NCBI RefSeq assembly: GCF_027571405.1
Contig: NZ_CP092968.1
Location: 186,001-250,000, forward strand
Source: Methylocystis parvus OBBP
Lineage (GTDB): Bacteria > Pseudomonadota > Alphaproteobacteria > Rhizobiales > Beijerinckiaceae
Direction: 5' to 3'
Length of the DNA stretch: 64,000 nt
Shown: positions 1 through 7,303 of the stretch, in pieces
Numbering within the stretch: position 1 is the first letter of the stretch
Layout: each line of letters begins with the position of its first letter
Position numbers and translations under genes: made by a program
Notes under the pieces: generated by a model
What the model was told of the DNA's origin: nothing
Database searches by the model: none
The model's input: the letters and a program-made list of their open reading frames with translations, nothing else

Positions 1-1
1 A

Positions 2-625
2 GCCAAGCTCGCCAAGGCCGAAGCCGCCAAGGCGGCGAAGGCCGAGCGTCTCGCCAAGGCCGAGGCCGCGCGCGACGAAGCCGCCGCCGCGGCCGCTGAA
101 AAGCAGGCCGCCGCCTCCGAGAAGCAGCAGCAGAAGGTCGCCCAGGCCGAGAAGCCCGCGGAGCCGGCGCCCGCCGCGCGTCAGGTCGACAAGACCACGA
201 CGACCGCCTCCATTCCGCCGGCCGAAGAGGCGACCAAGGTCTCTCTCGACAGCGACAAGCCCGAATTCCGGTGGCCCGCGCGCGGCCGCATCATTCAGGG
301 CTTCTCGACGGGCGGCAATGACGGCATCAACATCGCCGTGCCGGAAGGCACGCCGGTGAAGGCGGCCGAAGGCGGCACGGTGGCTTACGCCGGCAGCGAG
401 CTGAAGGGCTATGGCAATCTGGTGCTGATCCGTCACCCGAACGGCTTCGTCACCGCCTACGCCCATAATGGCGAACTGGACGTGAAGCGCGGCGACTCCG
501 TGAAGCGCGGCCAGACGATCGCCAAATCCGGCCAGTCCGGCAATGTCGGCTCCCCGCAGCTTCACTTCGAACTGCGCAAGGGCTCGACCCCGGTCGATCC
601 GACGAATTACCTCGCGGGTCTGTAA
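2..625 (+). CDS. LytM/M23-family envelope protein, degenerate active site (3' part of gene)
   Basis: Only the last 207 codons are in the window; the start lies upstream. Residues 1-60 are an Ala/Lys/Glu/Gln-rich, coiled-coil-like linker. About residues 90-207 form a LytM (peptidase M23) domain ending in LHFELRKGSTPVDPTNYL. Active M23 enzymes have a first-metal His before GxD and a HxH near the end. Here these positions read GNDGIN and QLHFE, so both zinc-binding His are replaced. This is the pattern of NlpD/EnvC/DipM-type LytM factors, which activate amidases or organise division rather than cut peptidoglycan. The role as a periplasmic division or cell-wall factor is inferred. A strong hairpin terminator follows directly. 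Confidence 0.85.
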   Translation, partial: AKLAKAEAAKAAKAERLAKAEAARDEAAAAAAEKQAAASEKQQQKVAQAEKPAEPAPAARQVDKTTTTASIPPAEEATKVSLDSDKPEFRWPARGRIIQGFSTGGNDGINIAVPEGTPVKAAEGGTVAYAGSELKGYGNLVLIRHPNGFVTAYAHNGELDVKRGDSVKRGQTIAKSGQSGNVGSPQLHFELRKGSTPVDPTNYLAGL

Positions 626-684
626 AAAAGCGCTGGGAGAAATTCTCCGGCGTTCGCGAGACACTTACGTCCGGAGAAAAGCTA

Positions 685-725
685 GGCGGCGGGTCCCAGG
701 AAAGGCCCGCCGCCGGTTTTTGTTT
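685..725 (+). terminator. Rho-independent terminator
   Basis: Perfect 9-bp GC stem (ggcggcggg at 685-693 with cccgccgcc at 706-714), a 12-nt loop and then a T-rich run from 717. It sits 60 bp after the LytM gene stop and just before the convergent YkgJ gene. Confidence 0.8.
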
Positions 726-733
726 TCAGGCCT

Positions 734-1039
734 TCAAAGCGCGGGCAAACCGTTGATCGCCCGGGCGCGGGCGCATTTCTCGTCGCGCGGCTGCGCCTCC
801 CGGCAGGGCGAGGGCCGGCTTTCATAGGCGATGCAATGCGTTTCGCTCCCGACTTCCCCGGACAGCGCCACGCAGCGCGGCGATCTGCAATTGGTGCCGC
901 GCATATTGGCGAGGACCGAGGTCAGCGGCTCGTACAGCCCTTCCGGCAGCCCGTTTTCCGCCGCCTCCGCCCAGTAGAAGGAGACGCGGAAGGCGGCGCA
1001 GCAGGCGCCGCAGGCGGTGCAGGGATTGATCTCTTCCAT
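734..1039 (-). CDS. YkgJ family cysteine-cluster protein
   Basis: 101 aa. The N-terminus carries a Cx2Cx2CC cluster (C7, C10, C13, C14), with further cysteines at about 51, 56, 69, 79 and 89. This is the layout of the YkgJ family (CxxCxxCC), thought to bind zinc or an Fe-S cluster; the biochemical role of the family is not settled. There is no signal peptide, so it is likely cytoplasmic. It converges on the LytM gene and is divergent from the small secreted protein at 1135. The ATG at 1039 is the only sensible start because the cysteine motif begins at residue 7. Confidence 0.85.
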   Translation of the reverse strand: MEEINPCTACGACCAAFRVSFYWAEAAENGLPEGLYEPLTSVLANMRGTNCRSPRCVALSGEVGSETHCIAYESRPSPCREAQPRDEKCARARAINGLPAL

Positions 1040-1134
1040 CGCGCCCCCTTATGTCTCCTCCGGCGTGTCGCCGCCGTGGCGGTCGCTTCGGCCAGATCCG
1101 GCGTCCAAAATCCATCCGAAGGGATTCAACCCCC

Positions 1135-1449
1135 GTGAAATACCGTCTCGCCTGCCTTTTCGCCCTCTCCGTGACTCCGGCGTTCGCCGTCGATCCGACC
1201 GGCATTCCGGAATGCGACGCGCTTCTCCATCGCTACGAGGCTTGCTCCGGCCAATTGAAGCCCAAGCAGGTGCATGAGGCGCAAAAGGAGCTGCTCGACG
1301 CGGCGATGGGCATGCGCGCGGCCTCGACCGACCCGACGAAGCGCGCCGACCTCATCCGCTATTGCAACGACACGTTCGAGCAGATGAAGAAACAGAGCGA
1401 CATCAAGGACTGCATGTCGCAGGCGGAGTCGGCTGCGCCGAAGCCGTAA
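1135..1449 (+). CDS. small secreted four-cysteine protein, function unknown
   Basis: The proposed GTG start gives 104 aa with a clean signal peptide (VKYRLACLFALSVTPAFA, cleavage after AFA). The frame is open further upstream, but only the GTG puts a signal peptide at the N-terminus. The mature part has four cysteines (C27, C37, C77, C93) in two pairs and is mostly helical and charged. That suggests a disulfide-stabilised helical hairpin in the periplasm. No family was recognised. The gene stands alone between the YkgJ and ZapE genes, which both face the other way. Confidence 0.65.
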   Translation: MKYRLACLFALSVTPAFAVDPTGIPECDALLHRYEACSGQLKPKQVHEAQKELLDAAMGMRAASTDPTKRADLIRYCNDTFEQMKKQSDIKDCMSQAESAAPKP

Positions 1450-1486
1450 CGGGGCGAGCCAGCTGACCATCAGTCAGCCGCCGCCG

Positions 1487-2629
1487 TCACCCCTCCGCGC
1501 CCATAATCGCCTTCCCGGCGACGCAGGCCTCGATATATCCCCGCGCCCGCATCTCCGTCAGTCGCGACACTGTGCGCTCGAATTCGCGCGCCTCCCCGCC
1601 ATGCGGCGCTGTATAGAGATGCTGCGGCTCCGCCTCGGCGGAGATGGCGAGCAGCGCATGCGCTTCATAGAGAACGTCGACCAGCATGATCAACCGGCGC
1701 GCCTCGTTGCGCTGGTCCGGCGCCAGGACGGGAACGCCGTCGAGGATCACCGCGTCGAAGCGCCGGGCGATGGCGAGGTAATCGGCGGCGGCGAGCGGAC
1801 GTCCGCAGAGATCCCAGAAGCCCATCCGCGCGACACGCCCGGCGCATTCCGGAATGTGGATGACGCGGCGCCTGATCTCCAGCGTCTCCGGTGCGCCGCG
1901 CGGCTCGCCTGACAGCGAGACGAAGAGAGCGTCCATGGCCGCCCGGGCGCGGCTGTCGATGGGCGAGAAAAAAACCTCGCCCGCGCAGTCCTGCCTTTCG
2001 CGATAATCCACCGGCGCGGCGAGGCGCATGACGTTCATTCGCTCTTTCAAAAGCGCGATGAAGGGGAGGAAGAGGTCGCGATTGCGTCCGCCGTCATAGA
2101 GCTTGGACGGCTCGACATTCGACGTTGCGACGACCACGACGCCTTCGGCGAAAAACACCGAGAAGAGTCGCGCCAGAATGGTTGCGTCGGCGATGTCGGT
2201 CACCGCGAATTCGTCGAAGCAGATGAGGCGCGTTTCGGCGGCGATCTCCTGCGCGACGCGCGTGACCGGATCGGCGAGACTGTTCCCCGCGTCGCGCCGC
2301 AGACGGTGGAGACGGTCATGCACATCGGCCATGAAGGCGTGGAAATGGGTGCGGCGCTTCTTCTCGACATGGGCCATCTCGAAGAAGAGGTTCATCAACA
2401 TGGTTTTGCCGCGCCCAACCGGCCCCCAGAGATAGAGGCCGCGCGGCCTTTCTTCCTGCCAGAAGAAGGCGCGCAGCACTTTGGGGAGCGGGGCGACCGG
2501 CGCCCGGCCCTTAGAAAGCGCATCGACAAGGCCCTGCAGCTTCTTCACCGCTTCGCGCTGATAGGGATCGGGGCGCAGGTCGCGTTCGACGACGAGGGCG
2601 TCGTAACGTTCCAGGAGAGGGGCTGCCAT
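1487..2629 (-). CDS. zapE: cell division protein ZapE (AFG1-like ATPase)
   Basis: 380 aa from the ATG at 2629; longer in-frame extensions upstream lack the family's N-terminus. The Walker A motif is GPVGRGKT (about residues 69-76), the Walker B is LICFDEF, and the sensor region contains VVVVATSNVEPSKLYDGG. This is the AFG1/ZapE P-loop family: in E. coli ZapE interacts with FtsZ during stress, and the mitochondrial relatives are AFG1/LACE1. Length and motifs are normal for the family. The start lies 2 bp from the stop of the upstream GNAT gene on the same strand, so the two are probably co-transcribed. Confidence 0.92.
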   Translation of the reverse strand: MAAPLLERYDALVVERDLRPDPYQREAVKKLQGLVDALSKGRAPVAPLPKVLRAFFWQEERPRGLYLWGPVGRGKTMLMNLFFEMAHVEKKRRTHFHAFMADVHDRLHRLRRDAGNSLADPVTRVAQEIAAETRLICFDEFAVTDIADATILARLFSVFFAEGVVVVATSNVEPSKLYDGGRNRDLFLPFIALLKERMNVMRLAAPVDYRERQDCAGEVFFSPIDSRARAAMDALFVSLSGEPRGAPETLEIRRRVIHIPECAGRVARMGFWDLCGRPLAAADYLAIARRFDAVILDGVPVLAPDQRNEARRLIMLVDVLYEAHALLAISAEAEPQHLYTAPHGGEAREFERTVSRLTEMRARGYIEACVAGKAIMGAEG

Positions 2630-2631
2630 GG

Positions 2632-3129
2632 TCAGACGCGCCGCATCTGGCCGCTCGCGGCCTCGAACGCGCCGGGCCGCAATTCGCAATAGAGGAGGCG
2701 GTCCGGGTCGACGGGCCCCGGCATGACGATCTTACCGCGCGGAACCTGCGCGAAACCGAGGCGCGAATAATAATCGAGATCGCCGACGAGAAGGACGAGG
2801 CCGTGGGCCGCCGCGCGCGCGGCGTCGAGCGAATGTTTGACCAGCTTCTCGCCCACCCCTTGCGAGCGGAAGGCCGGCTCGACGGTCAGCGGCCCGAGCA
2901 GGAGGGCGGGCGTCGTGCTCACGAGAATCCCGGTCATCCGATTGGCCCCGACGAGAAGCGTGCCGACGCGCGCCACGAAGGACAGGGACAAATCCGGCGC
3001 GACGCCTTCCCGCAGCCGGTAAGCCGTGCGGGCGTAACGGCCAGGGCCGAAGGCGCGCTCGTCGAGTTTCTCGATCTGCGCTTCGTCCGCGGCCGTCATG
3101 GGGAGAAATTGGATGACAAGGTCGATCAT
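2632..3129 (-). CDS. GNAT family N-acetyltransferase
   Basis: 165 aa from the ATG at 3129 (MIDLVIQFLPM). An upstream in-frame ATG at 3204 would overlap the divergent gene. GNAT features are the LTVEPAFRSQGVGEKLVKHSL segment (motif A with Q/RxxGxG/A for acetyl-CoA) and YYSRLGFAQVPRG near the C-terminus, as in YhbS-type acetyltransferases. The substrate is unknown. It lies immediately upstream of zapE on the same strand (2-bp gap) and shares a short intergenic region with a second, divergent GNAT gene. Confidence 0.85.
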   Translation of the reverse strand: MIDLVIQFLPMTAADEAQIEKLDERAFGPGRYARTAYRLREGVAPDLSLSFVARVGTLLVGANRMTGILVSTTPALLLGPLTVEPAFRSQGVGEKLVKHSLDAARAAAHGLVLLVGDLDYYSRLGFAQVPRGKIVMPGPVDPDRLLYCELRPGAFEAASGQMRRV

Positions 3130-3210
3130 GAGCCGGGCCGAGGCAATACCACGGGCGGCCCCATAGGCAAACGCGTTGCGCTTCCGAAATTCGCCATGCG
3201 ACATTGCGCC

Positions 3211-3753
3211 ATGAACGATGTCTCGCTTCGGCGCGCCGGCCCTGCGGATGCCCGCCAGCTAGCGGGAATTCATATCGAGAGCTGGCGCGAGACCTATGCT
3301 GGAATGATGCCCGCCGCCGTGCTGGCGGGGCTCGATCTCGACGAATGGGCGGGACGCTGGCGCGAAAATCTCTCCGGCGTCGATGCGGCGGCGATACTGG
3401 CGCTCGACGCGCAAGGGCCGGCGGGGTTCGGACTTTGCCGGCGGCAGCGTTCGGAAAAGCTGGCGCCGCTGGGCTTTACGGGGGAAATCACGTCGCTCTA
3501 TCTCCTCCGCCGCATTCAGCGGCGCGGGGTCGGGCGGCGGCTTTTGGGGGCGATGGCGGCGCATCTTCTCGAGGAAGGCCATGACAGCGCCAGCGTCTGG
3601 GTCTTTCGCGACGCCGCCCATGCGCGCGGTTTTTACGAGGCGCAGGGCGCGGAGCCGACCGGCGTCTCGGGCGTATGGGAGATCTACGGGATGGTCTTGC
3701 CGGACATGGCCTATGGCTTCCGCGATCTGCGCCGCCTCGCGCCTGTGACTTGA
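3211..3753 (+). CDS. GNAT family N-acetyltransferase
   Basis: 180 aa from MNDVSLRRAGPADARQLAGI; an alternative ATG at 3196 adds five residues. The N-terminus matches the usual GNAT opening (IHIESWRETYAGMMP), and motif A is SLYLLRRIQRRGVGRRLLG (RxxGxG). The C-terminus has NAA-like FYEAQGAEPTG. The SWRETYAGMMP segment is typical of a large uncharacterised GNAT subgroup; the substrate is unknown. It is divergent from the GNAT gene at 2632-3129 and not closely similar to it, so this is not a simple tandem duplication. Confidence 0.85.
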   Translation: MNDVSLRRAGPADARQLAGIHIESWRETYAGMMPAAVLAGLDLDEWAGRWRENLSGVDAAAILALDAQGPAGFGLCRRQRSEKLAPLGFTGEITSLYLLRRIQRRGVGRRLLGAMAAHLLEEGHDSASVWVFRDAAHARGFYEAQGAEPTGVSGVWEIYGMVLPDMAYGFRDLRRLAPVT

Positions 3754-3822
3754 CCTTGTGCGGCGGCGCGTCAAACTTGACGGAACGCCTCCGCCCGGGG
3801 GGCGGCGCCAGCGAGGTTCGAT

Positions 3823-4044
3823 ATGCGCTATCTTTTTTCCATTCCGATGCTTTTCGTCATTCTCGCCGCCGCGCCGGCGCACGCCCAGGGCACCGACGCC
3901 CAGCGCGCGGCCTGCGAACGCGACGCGGAGCGGCTCTGCTCCTCGGCCATCCCGGACGTCATCGCCGTCGAGAATTGCCTGCGCGGCAATGTGAAGTCGC
4001 TTTCCCCCGCCTGCCGCAAGCAGTTCAAGGGCAAGGGCCGCTGA
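3823..4044 (+). CDS. small secreted cysteine-rich-repeat protein
   Basis: 73 aa. A signal peptide (MRYLFSIPMLFVILAAAPAHA, cleavage after AHA) is followed by one Cys-rich repeat: C31-x7-C39-x12-C52-x11-C64. That spacing, with AACERDAERLC and NCLRGN, resembles the GLG1/Cys-rich FGFR repeat found singly in many small proteobacterial exported proteins. Function is unknown; the mature protein should be periplasmic with two disulfides. It is convergent with the EF-hand gene at 4060. Confidence 0.75.
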   Translation: MRYLFSIPMLFVILAAAPAHAQGTDAQRAACERDAERLCSSAIPDVIAVENCLRGNVKSLSPACRKQFKGKGR

Positions 4045-4059
4045 TTGACGGGGCGCTGA

Positions 4060-4542
4060 TTATTTCAGGGAGCCCATCAACTGCCGCACAAAGGGCGCGC
4101 GCTTGAAGGCGGCGGAGTCGATGCGCGGCGCTTCGCCGGCCTTCTGCCTGCCGCGCAAACTCGCGCGCGCGTCGCCGAGGACTCCGGCGCGGTAGTCATC
4201 GAGGCTCAGCGCGCCGGATTTCGAGCGGTCCCAGCGCTTGAAGATCCTGTATTTGGCGCGGTCGTACGCATCGGAGCGGCCCTGATCCGCGGCGAGGTCG
4301 GCGAGGCCGAAGGAAAAGCGCATCCAGGCGTCGCGGGAAATCCTGCCCGTATGCTTCATGTCCATTTCCGCGAAAGTCTTGTCGATGAAGCGGTTGGCTT
4401 CCTCCATCGAGATGGCGCCGTCGCGATTCTCGTCGAACATCTGAAAGATGGCGTCCAGCATATGTTCCGCGTCGCTTTGCGCGCGGGCCGGCGCGGCGCC
4501 GAGGGGGAGCAGGACGGCGAGGGCGGCGGAAAGGGTTCTCAT
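4060..4542 (-). CDS. exported EF-hand protein
   Basis: 160 aa with a signal peptide (cleavage near ARAQ, residue 22). There are three EF-hand-like loops. Loop 1 (D37 to E48, DENRDGAISMEE) is canonical. Loop 2 (about 61-72, DMKHTGRISRDA) ends in Ala, not Glu, so calcium binding there is doubtful. Loop 3 (about 105-116, DRSKSGALSLDD) ends in Asp. It probably binds calcium in the periplasm; partner and role are unknown. The gene lies 36 bp downstream of the NUDIX gene on the same strand, so co-transcription is possible. Confidence 0.82.
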   Translation of the reverse strand: MRTLSAALAVLLPLGAAPARAQSDAEHMLDAIFQMFDENRDGAISMEEANRFIDKTFAEMDMKHTGRISRDAWMRFSFGLADLAADQGRSDAYDRAKYRIFKRWDRSKSGALSLDDYRAGVLGDARASLRGRQKAGEAPRIDSAAFKRAPFVRQLMGSLK

Positions 4543-4578
4543 AAGGTTTGCGTCCAGAAGGGCCGTTTTGGCTGCGGA

Positions 4579-5094
4579 TCACCAATAGGGCGAGACGGGC
4601 TCCCCGGCCAGGACTTCGGCGAGGCGGGCGCGGGTCGCCGGGGTGATCCCGTCCGGCAGCGCGGTCAAGGGGAAGAAGGCGGCCTCGGCGATTTCATGGT
4701 CGGGCTCGCGGGGCCCGTCATAGCCGAAATGGCGCACGACATAGAGCGCCACATGATCGCGCGGCGAGACGCGGCGATTGAGATAGACGTTGTGCAGCGT
4801 CGGCGCGCTCAAGAGATGCACGGCGCCTTCTTCCTGCAATTCGCGGGTCAGCGCCTGCAGCATGGTTTCGCCCCTCTCGACGCCGCCGCCGGGGAGATAG
4901 AAGCCCGGCACGTAAGTGTGCCGCACGAGCAGGACGCGATCCTCGGCGTCGAGCACGAGGCCGCGCACGCCGAGCGTCATCGGCCGCTGGAACAGGGCGC
5001 CGAAGGTGATGATCCGCGAGACGATCTGCGCCCTGAGAGAGGGGTCGGGGCGCGCTTTTTCCAATGTCGTCTTCGTGTTGGACTCCTGTCGCAT
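4579..5094 (-). CDS. NUDIX hydrolase
   Basis: 171 aa. The Nudix box spans GGVERGETMLQALTRELQEE, followed by GAV. The catalytic Glu pair (REL-QEE) and the first Gly/Glu are intact, while the Gly near the end of the consensus is Ala. The family hydrolyses nucleoside diphosphates linked to another moiety; the substrate cannot be told here. A hydrophobic N-terminal stretch (IVSRIITFGALFQRPMTLGV) resembles the NUDIX proteins encoded near metallophosphoesterases in Rhizobiales. It is divergent from the metallophosphoesterase gene across a short intergenic region. Confidence 0.87.
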   Translation of the reverse strand: MRQESNTKTTLEKARPDPSLRAQIVSRIITFGALFQRPMTLGVRGLVLDAEDRVLLVRHTYVPGFYLPGGGVERGETMLQALTRELQEEGAVHLLSAPTLHNVYLNRRVSPRDHVALYVVRHFGYDGPREPDHEIAEAAFFPLTALPDGITPATRARLAEVLAGEPVSPYW

Positions 5095-5314
5095 GACGCG
5101 GAGTATGGCAAATGCCGCGCGAAGGCTCCAGAGCGCTCGGCCGATTGTTCGTCTGAACGTCGTTGCGGCGCCGAGCTATCTCCCGGCGACGGCGGGCGTA
5201 AGGCTTCGTCGCTTGCGCTCCCCGCGCCGACGGCTCTAGATCATGCAAAAGAATGCGCCGGTCCTGCACAGCGCGAGGCGCGCCGGGACAGCGCGACAGA
5301 AACGAAGGTCGACT

Positions 5315-6199
5315 GTGAGCTTTCTCCTCGCCCATCTCTCCGACGCCCATATCGGGCCGATCCCGCGTCCCAATCTCGCCGAGCTGCTCGGCAAAAGGGT
5401 CACCGGCTATGTGAACTGGCTCTATAAGCGCGCGGCGCAACACGATATGGGCGTGCTGCGCCGGCTCGTGGAGGACATGCGGGCGCAGCGGCCGGATCAT
5501 GTCGTCATGACCGGCGACATCGTGAATATCGGTCTGCCGGGCGAGATCGCGCTCGCCAGGGACTGGCTCGCGACGCTCGGCGGCGCGCAGGAGGTGAGTT
5601 TCACGCCCGGCAATCACGACGCCTATGTCGCCGACGCCACGAAGCTCGTGCACGACGTCTTCGAGCCCTGGACGACCAATGAGAGCGGCGCGGCGGGCTT
5701 CCCTTATCTTCGCCGGCGCGAAGGCGTCGCGCTGATCGGGCTCGACTCGGGCGTGCCGACCGCGCCCTTCGTCGCCTCGGGCAAGCTGGGCGAGGCGCAA
5801 CTCGGCGCGCTCGGCGCGCTTCTGGACCAGAGCCGCGCCGAAGGGCTCGCCCGAATCGTTTTCCTGCATCATCCGCCCCATATCGGCGGCGCGCGCGCGC
5901 TTCGCGGCCTCGACGACGCGGCGGCGTTCGAGGCGGTCGTCGCCAGGCATGGCGCCGAGCTCGTTCTGCACGGCCATAATCACAAGCCGAGCGTCGCTTA
6001 TATCGCCGCGCCGCAGGGGAGGACGCCGGTCGTCGGCGTCGCCTCGGCGTCGGCAAAGCCCGGCGGACATTATCCCGGCGCGGCCTACAACCTCTATGAG
6101 ATTGAGCGGGCGGGGGACGCGTTGCGGGTTTCCTTGCGTCGGCGGGGCCTGACGGAGGCGGGCGAGGTCGTAGAGGTTGGCGCGGAAGAGAGATTATAG
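5315..6199 (+). CDS. metallophosphoesterase (calcineurin-like)
   Basis: 294 aa from the GTG at 5315, preceded by gaaggt. This start places the first metal motif at residues 10-12 as in relatives; an ATG at 5243 would add 24 basic residues. The calcineurin-like motifs occur in order: SDAH, GDIVN, GNHD, FLHHPPH and GHNH. These ligands bind two metals for phosphomonoester or phosphodiester hydrolysis. It resembles the CpdA/Icc-like class, but the long insertion after the first motif (NWLYKR) matches the Rhizobiales subgroup of unknown substrate. It is the last core-like gene before the AT-rich segment. Confidence 0.87.
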   Translation: MSFLLAHLSDAHIGPIPRPNLAELLGKRVTGYVNWLYKRAAQHDMGVLRRLVEDMRAQRPDHVVMTGDIVNIGLPGEIALARDWLATLGGAQEVSFTPGNHDAYVADATKLVHDVFEPWTTNESGAAGFPYLRRREGVALIGLDSGVPTAPFVASGKLGEAQLGALGALLDQSRAEGLARIVFLHHPPHIGGARALRGLDDAAAFEAVVARHGAELVLHGHNHKPSVAYIAAPQGRTPVVGVASASAKPGGHYPGAAYNLYEIERAGDALRVSLRRRGLTEAGEVVEVGAEERL

Positions 6200-6217
6200 G
6201 TTGGGCCGCAGCGGTTC

Positions 6218-6316
6218 TCATTCATGCGCCGGCTGCGGAACGACGCCGCAGTGCAGGTGGTTGGCATAGGCCGCGAGGGGACGGTTTTTCTGATCGTCTT
6301 TCTTGTGCGCACGCCC
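6218..6316 (-). other. possible remnant of the 3' end of a lost gene (low confidence)
   Basis: Between the metallophosphoesterase and the AT-rich segment, the minus strand has a 32-codon open stretch with no start. It ends with LAAYANHLHCGVVPQPAHE and a stop at 6218. The composition is coding-like, so it may be the C-terminal leftover of a gene cut by the AT-rich insertion. Too short to assign to a family. Confidence 0.2.
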
Positions 6317-6478
6317 TCATTTTGGGCATTTGATGTGACTGTATGGCACTAGGCGTAACTAGTAAGTTTATTACACTCATATGGCAGAATCGTTCGTTTG
6401 GACGTCTGCCCTTAACGAAATGGAACGCTGACCGGCCGAGATCGTTCTTTGTGTGTTCCTACAGAGGAGAGCGCGATA

Positions 6479-6736
6479 ATGTTTATAAAATGCACTCGCC
6501 TAATGAACGGACCCGGTCCGTCTGAGGTTGTGGTTGAAATAAACACGATTAGCGGAAAAGAGGAGATTATCGTCGATGTGGATTCACTCAAAGCAGGGTA
6601 TTTACATGTATGGCCGATAACAAAGAAAAATGACGAAGAAATACTTGTAGAGCTGCCAAGAGAAGCTGTCTCTGGAAGGTCTAGGGCATGGATCAGTCCT
6701 TCTGAAATAAATGATAAAGAGGCTTGCTACGCTTAA
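6479..6736 (+). CDS. hypothetical protein in AT-rich island
   Basis: 85 aa from the ATG at 6479, with a good Shine-Dalgarno (agaggaga) about 10 bp upstream. The frame is open back to 6449, but this RBS favours 6479. The protein is acidic and beta-rich (VVVEINTISGKEEIIVDVDS) with no signal or membrane segment. No family was recognised. It uses AT-rich codons (aaa, ata, gaa, tta) unlike the neighbouring genes, which points to horizontal transfer. The dCTP-deaminase-like gene follows on the same strand. Confidence 0.6.
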   Translation: MFIKCTRLMNGPGPSEVVVEINTISGKEEIIVDVDSLKAGYLHVWPITKKNDEEILVELPREAVSGRSRAWISPSEINDKEACYA

Positions 6737-6803
6737 TGTAAGGAATTCCTAGCAATGATTCTTACCAGATCTTTCTATTGCTGTCACATCGACGGCAATA
6801 GAT

Positions 6804-7238
6804 TTGAGTCTGTCTGACAATTTTAGTGAGTGGTCGAGTCTTGGGTCGTCATCACCAATTCATCCGGGTAGCAAGGAATATAGCTACACAAAGATAGCAT
6901 CTACGTTACAGGCGGGGCGGAAGGGGCCATATACACTCAAGCCTCAAAGCTTCGTGCTTGCGTGGACGGCTGAGAAAGTCGAAATACCGATTACTTCCCG
7001 CCTTGCAGCGAGAGTGGAAGGGAAAAGTTCTTTAGCCCGCTTGGGCGTTGGAATTCATGTCACTGCGCCAGTCATTCACTCCGGCTTCAAAGGCAACATC
7101 CAGCTTGAAATGTTCAACTTCGGACCGCATCACATTGTGCTTGAGCCTGGAATGTGGGTTTGCCAATTAGTTTTTGAGCTAACCACGGGTACGCCAGAAA
7201 AAGGTTATCAGGGTATATTTGCGGGTCAGACGGCTTAG
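6804..7238 (+). CDS. dCTP deaminase/dUTPase-superfamily protein, N-terminus apparently damaged
   Basis: 144 aa read from a TTG. The core RVEGKSSLARLGVGIHVTAP, the segment FKGNIQLEMFNFGP and the LEPGMWVCQLVFE stretch match dCTP deaminase. The Glu in LEMFN corresponds to the catalytic Glu of Dcd. Dcd proteins are usually about 185-195 aa and have some 30 residues before the SxDLxLxxxF segment, here STAIDLSLSDNF. The same frame is open only back to 6759, after a TGA. An ATG at 6755 in another frame reads MILT, the usual Dcd start, then departs. A deletion with frameshift at the 5' end is the simplest reading, so it may be a pseudogene. Base composition is AT-rich like its neighbour. Confidence 0.7.
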   Translation: MSLSDNFSEWSSLGSSSPIHPGSKEYSYTKIASTLQAGRKGPYTLKPQSFVLAWTAEKVEIPITSRLAARVEGKSSLARLGVGIHVTAPVIHSGFKGNIQLEMFNFGPHHIVLEPGMWVCQLVFELTTGTPEKGYQGIFAGQTA

Positions 7239-7303
7239 CCCGTTTTTTAGAGAGGTGACAGAGATGCGCTTCGCTAAATAGACGTCTCTTTATGACCCGT
7301 GAT

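Noticed and set aside
6343..6525. Possible small gene in the AT-rich island (60 codons)
   Set aside because: It overlaps the better-supported 6479-6736 gene, has no RBS and no recognisable features.
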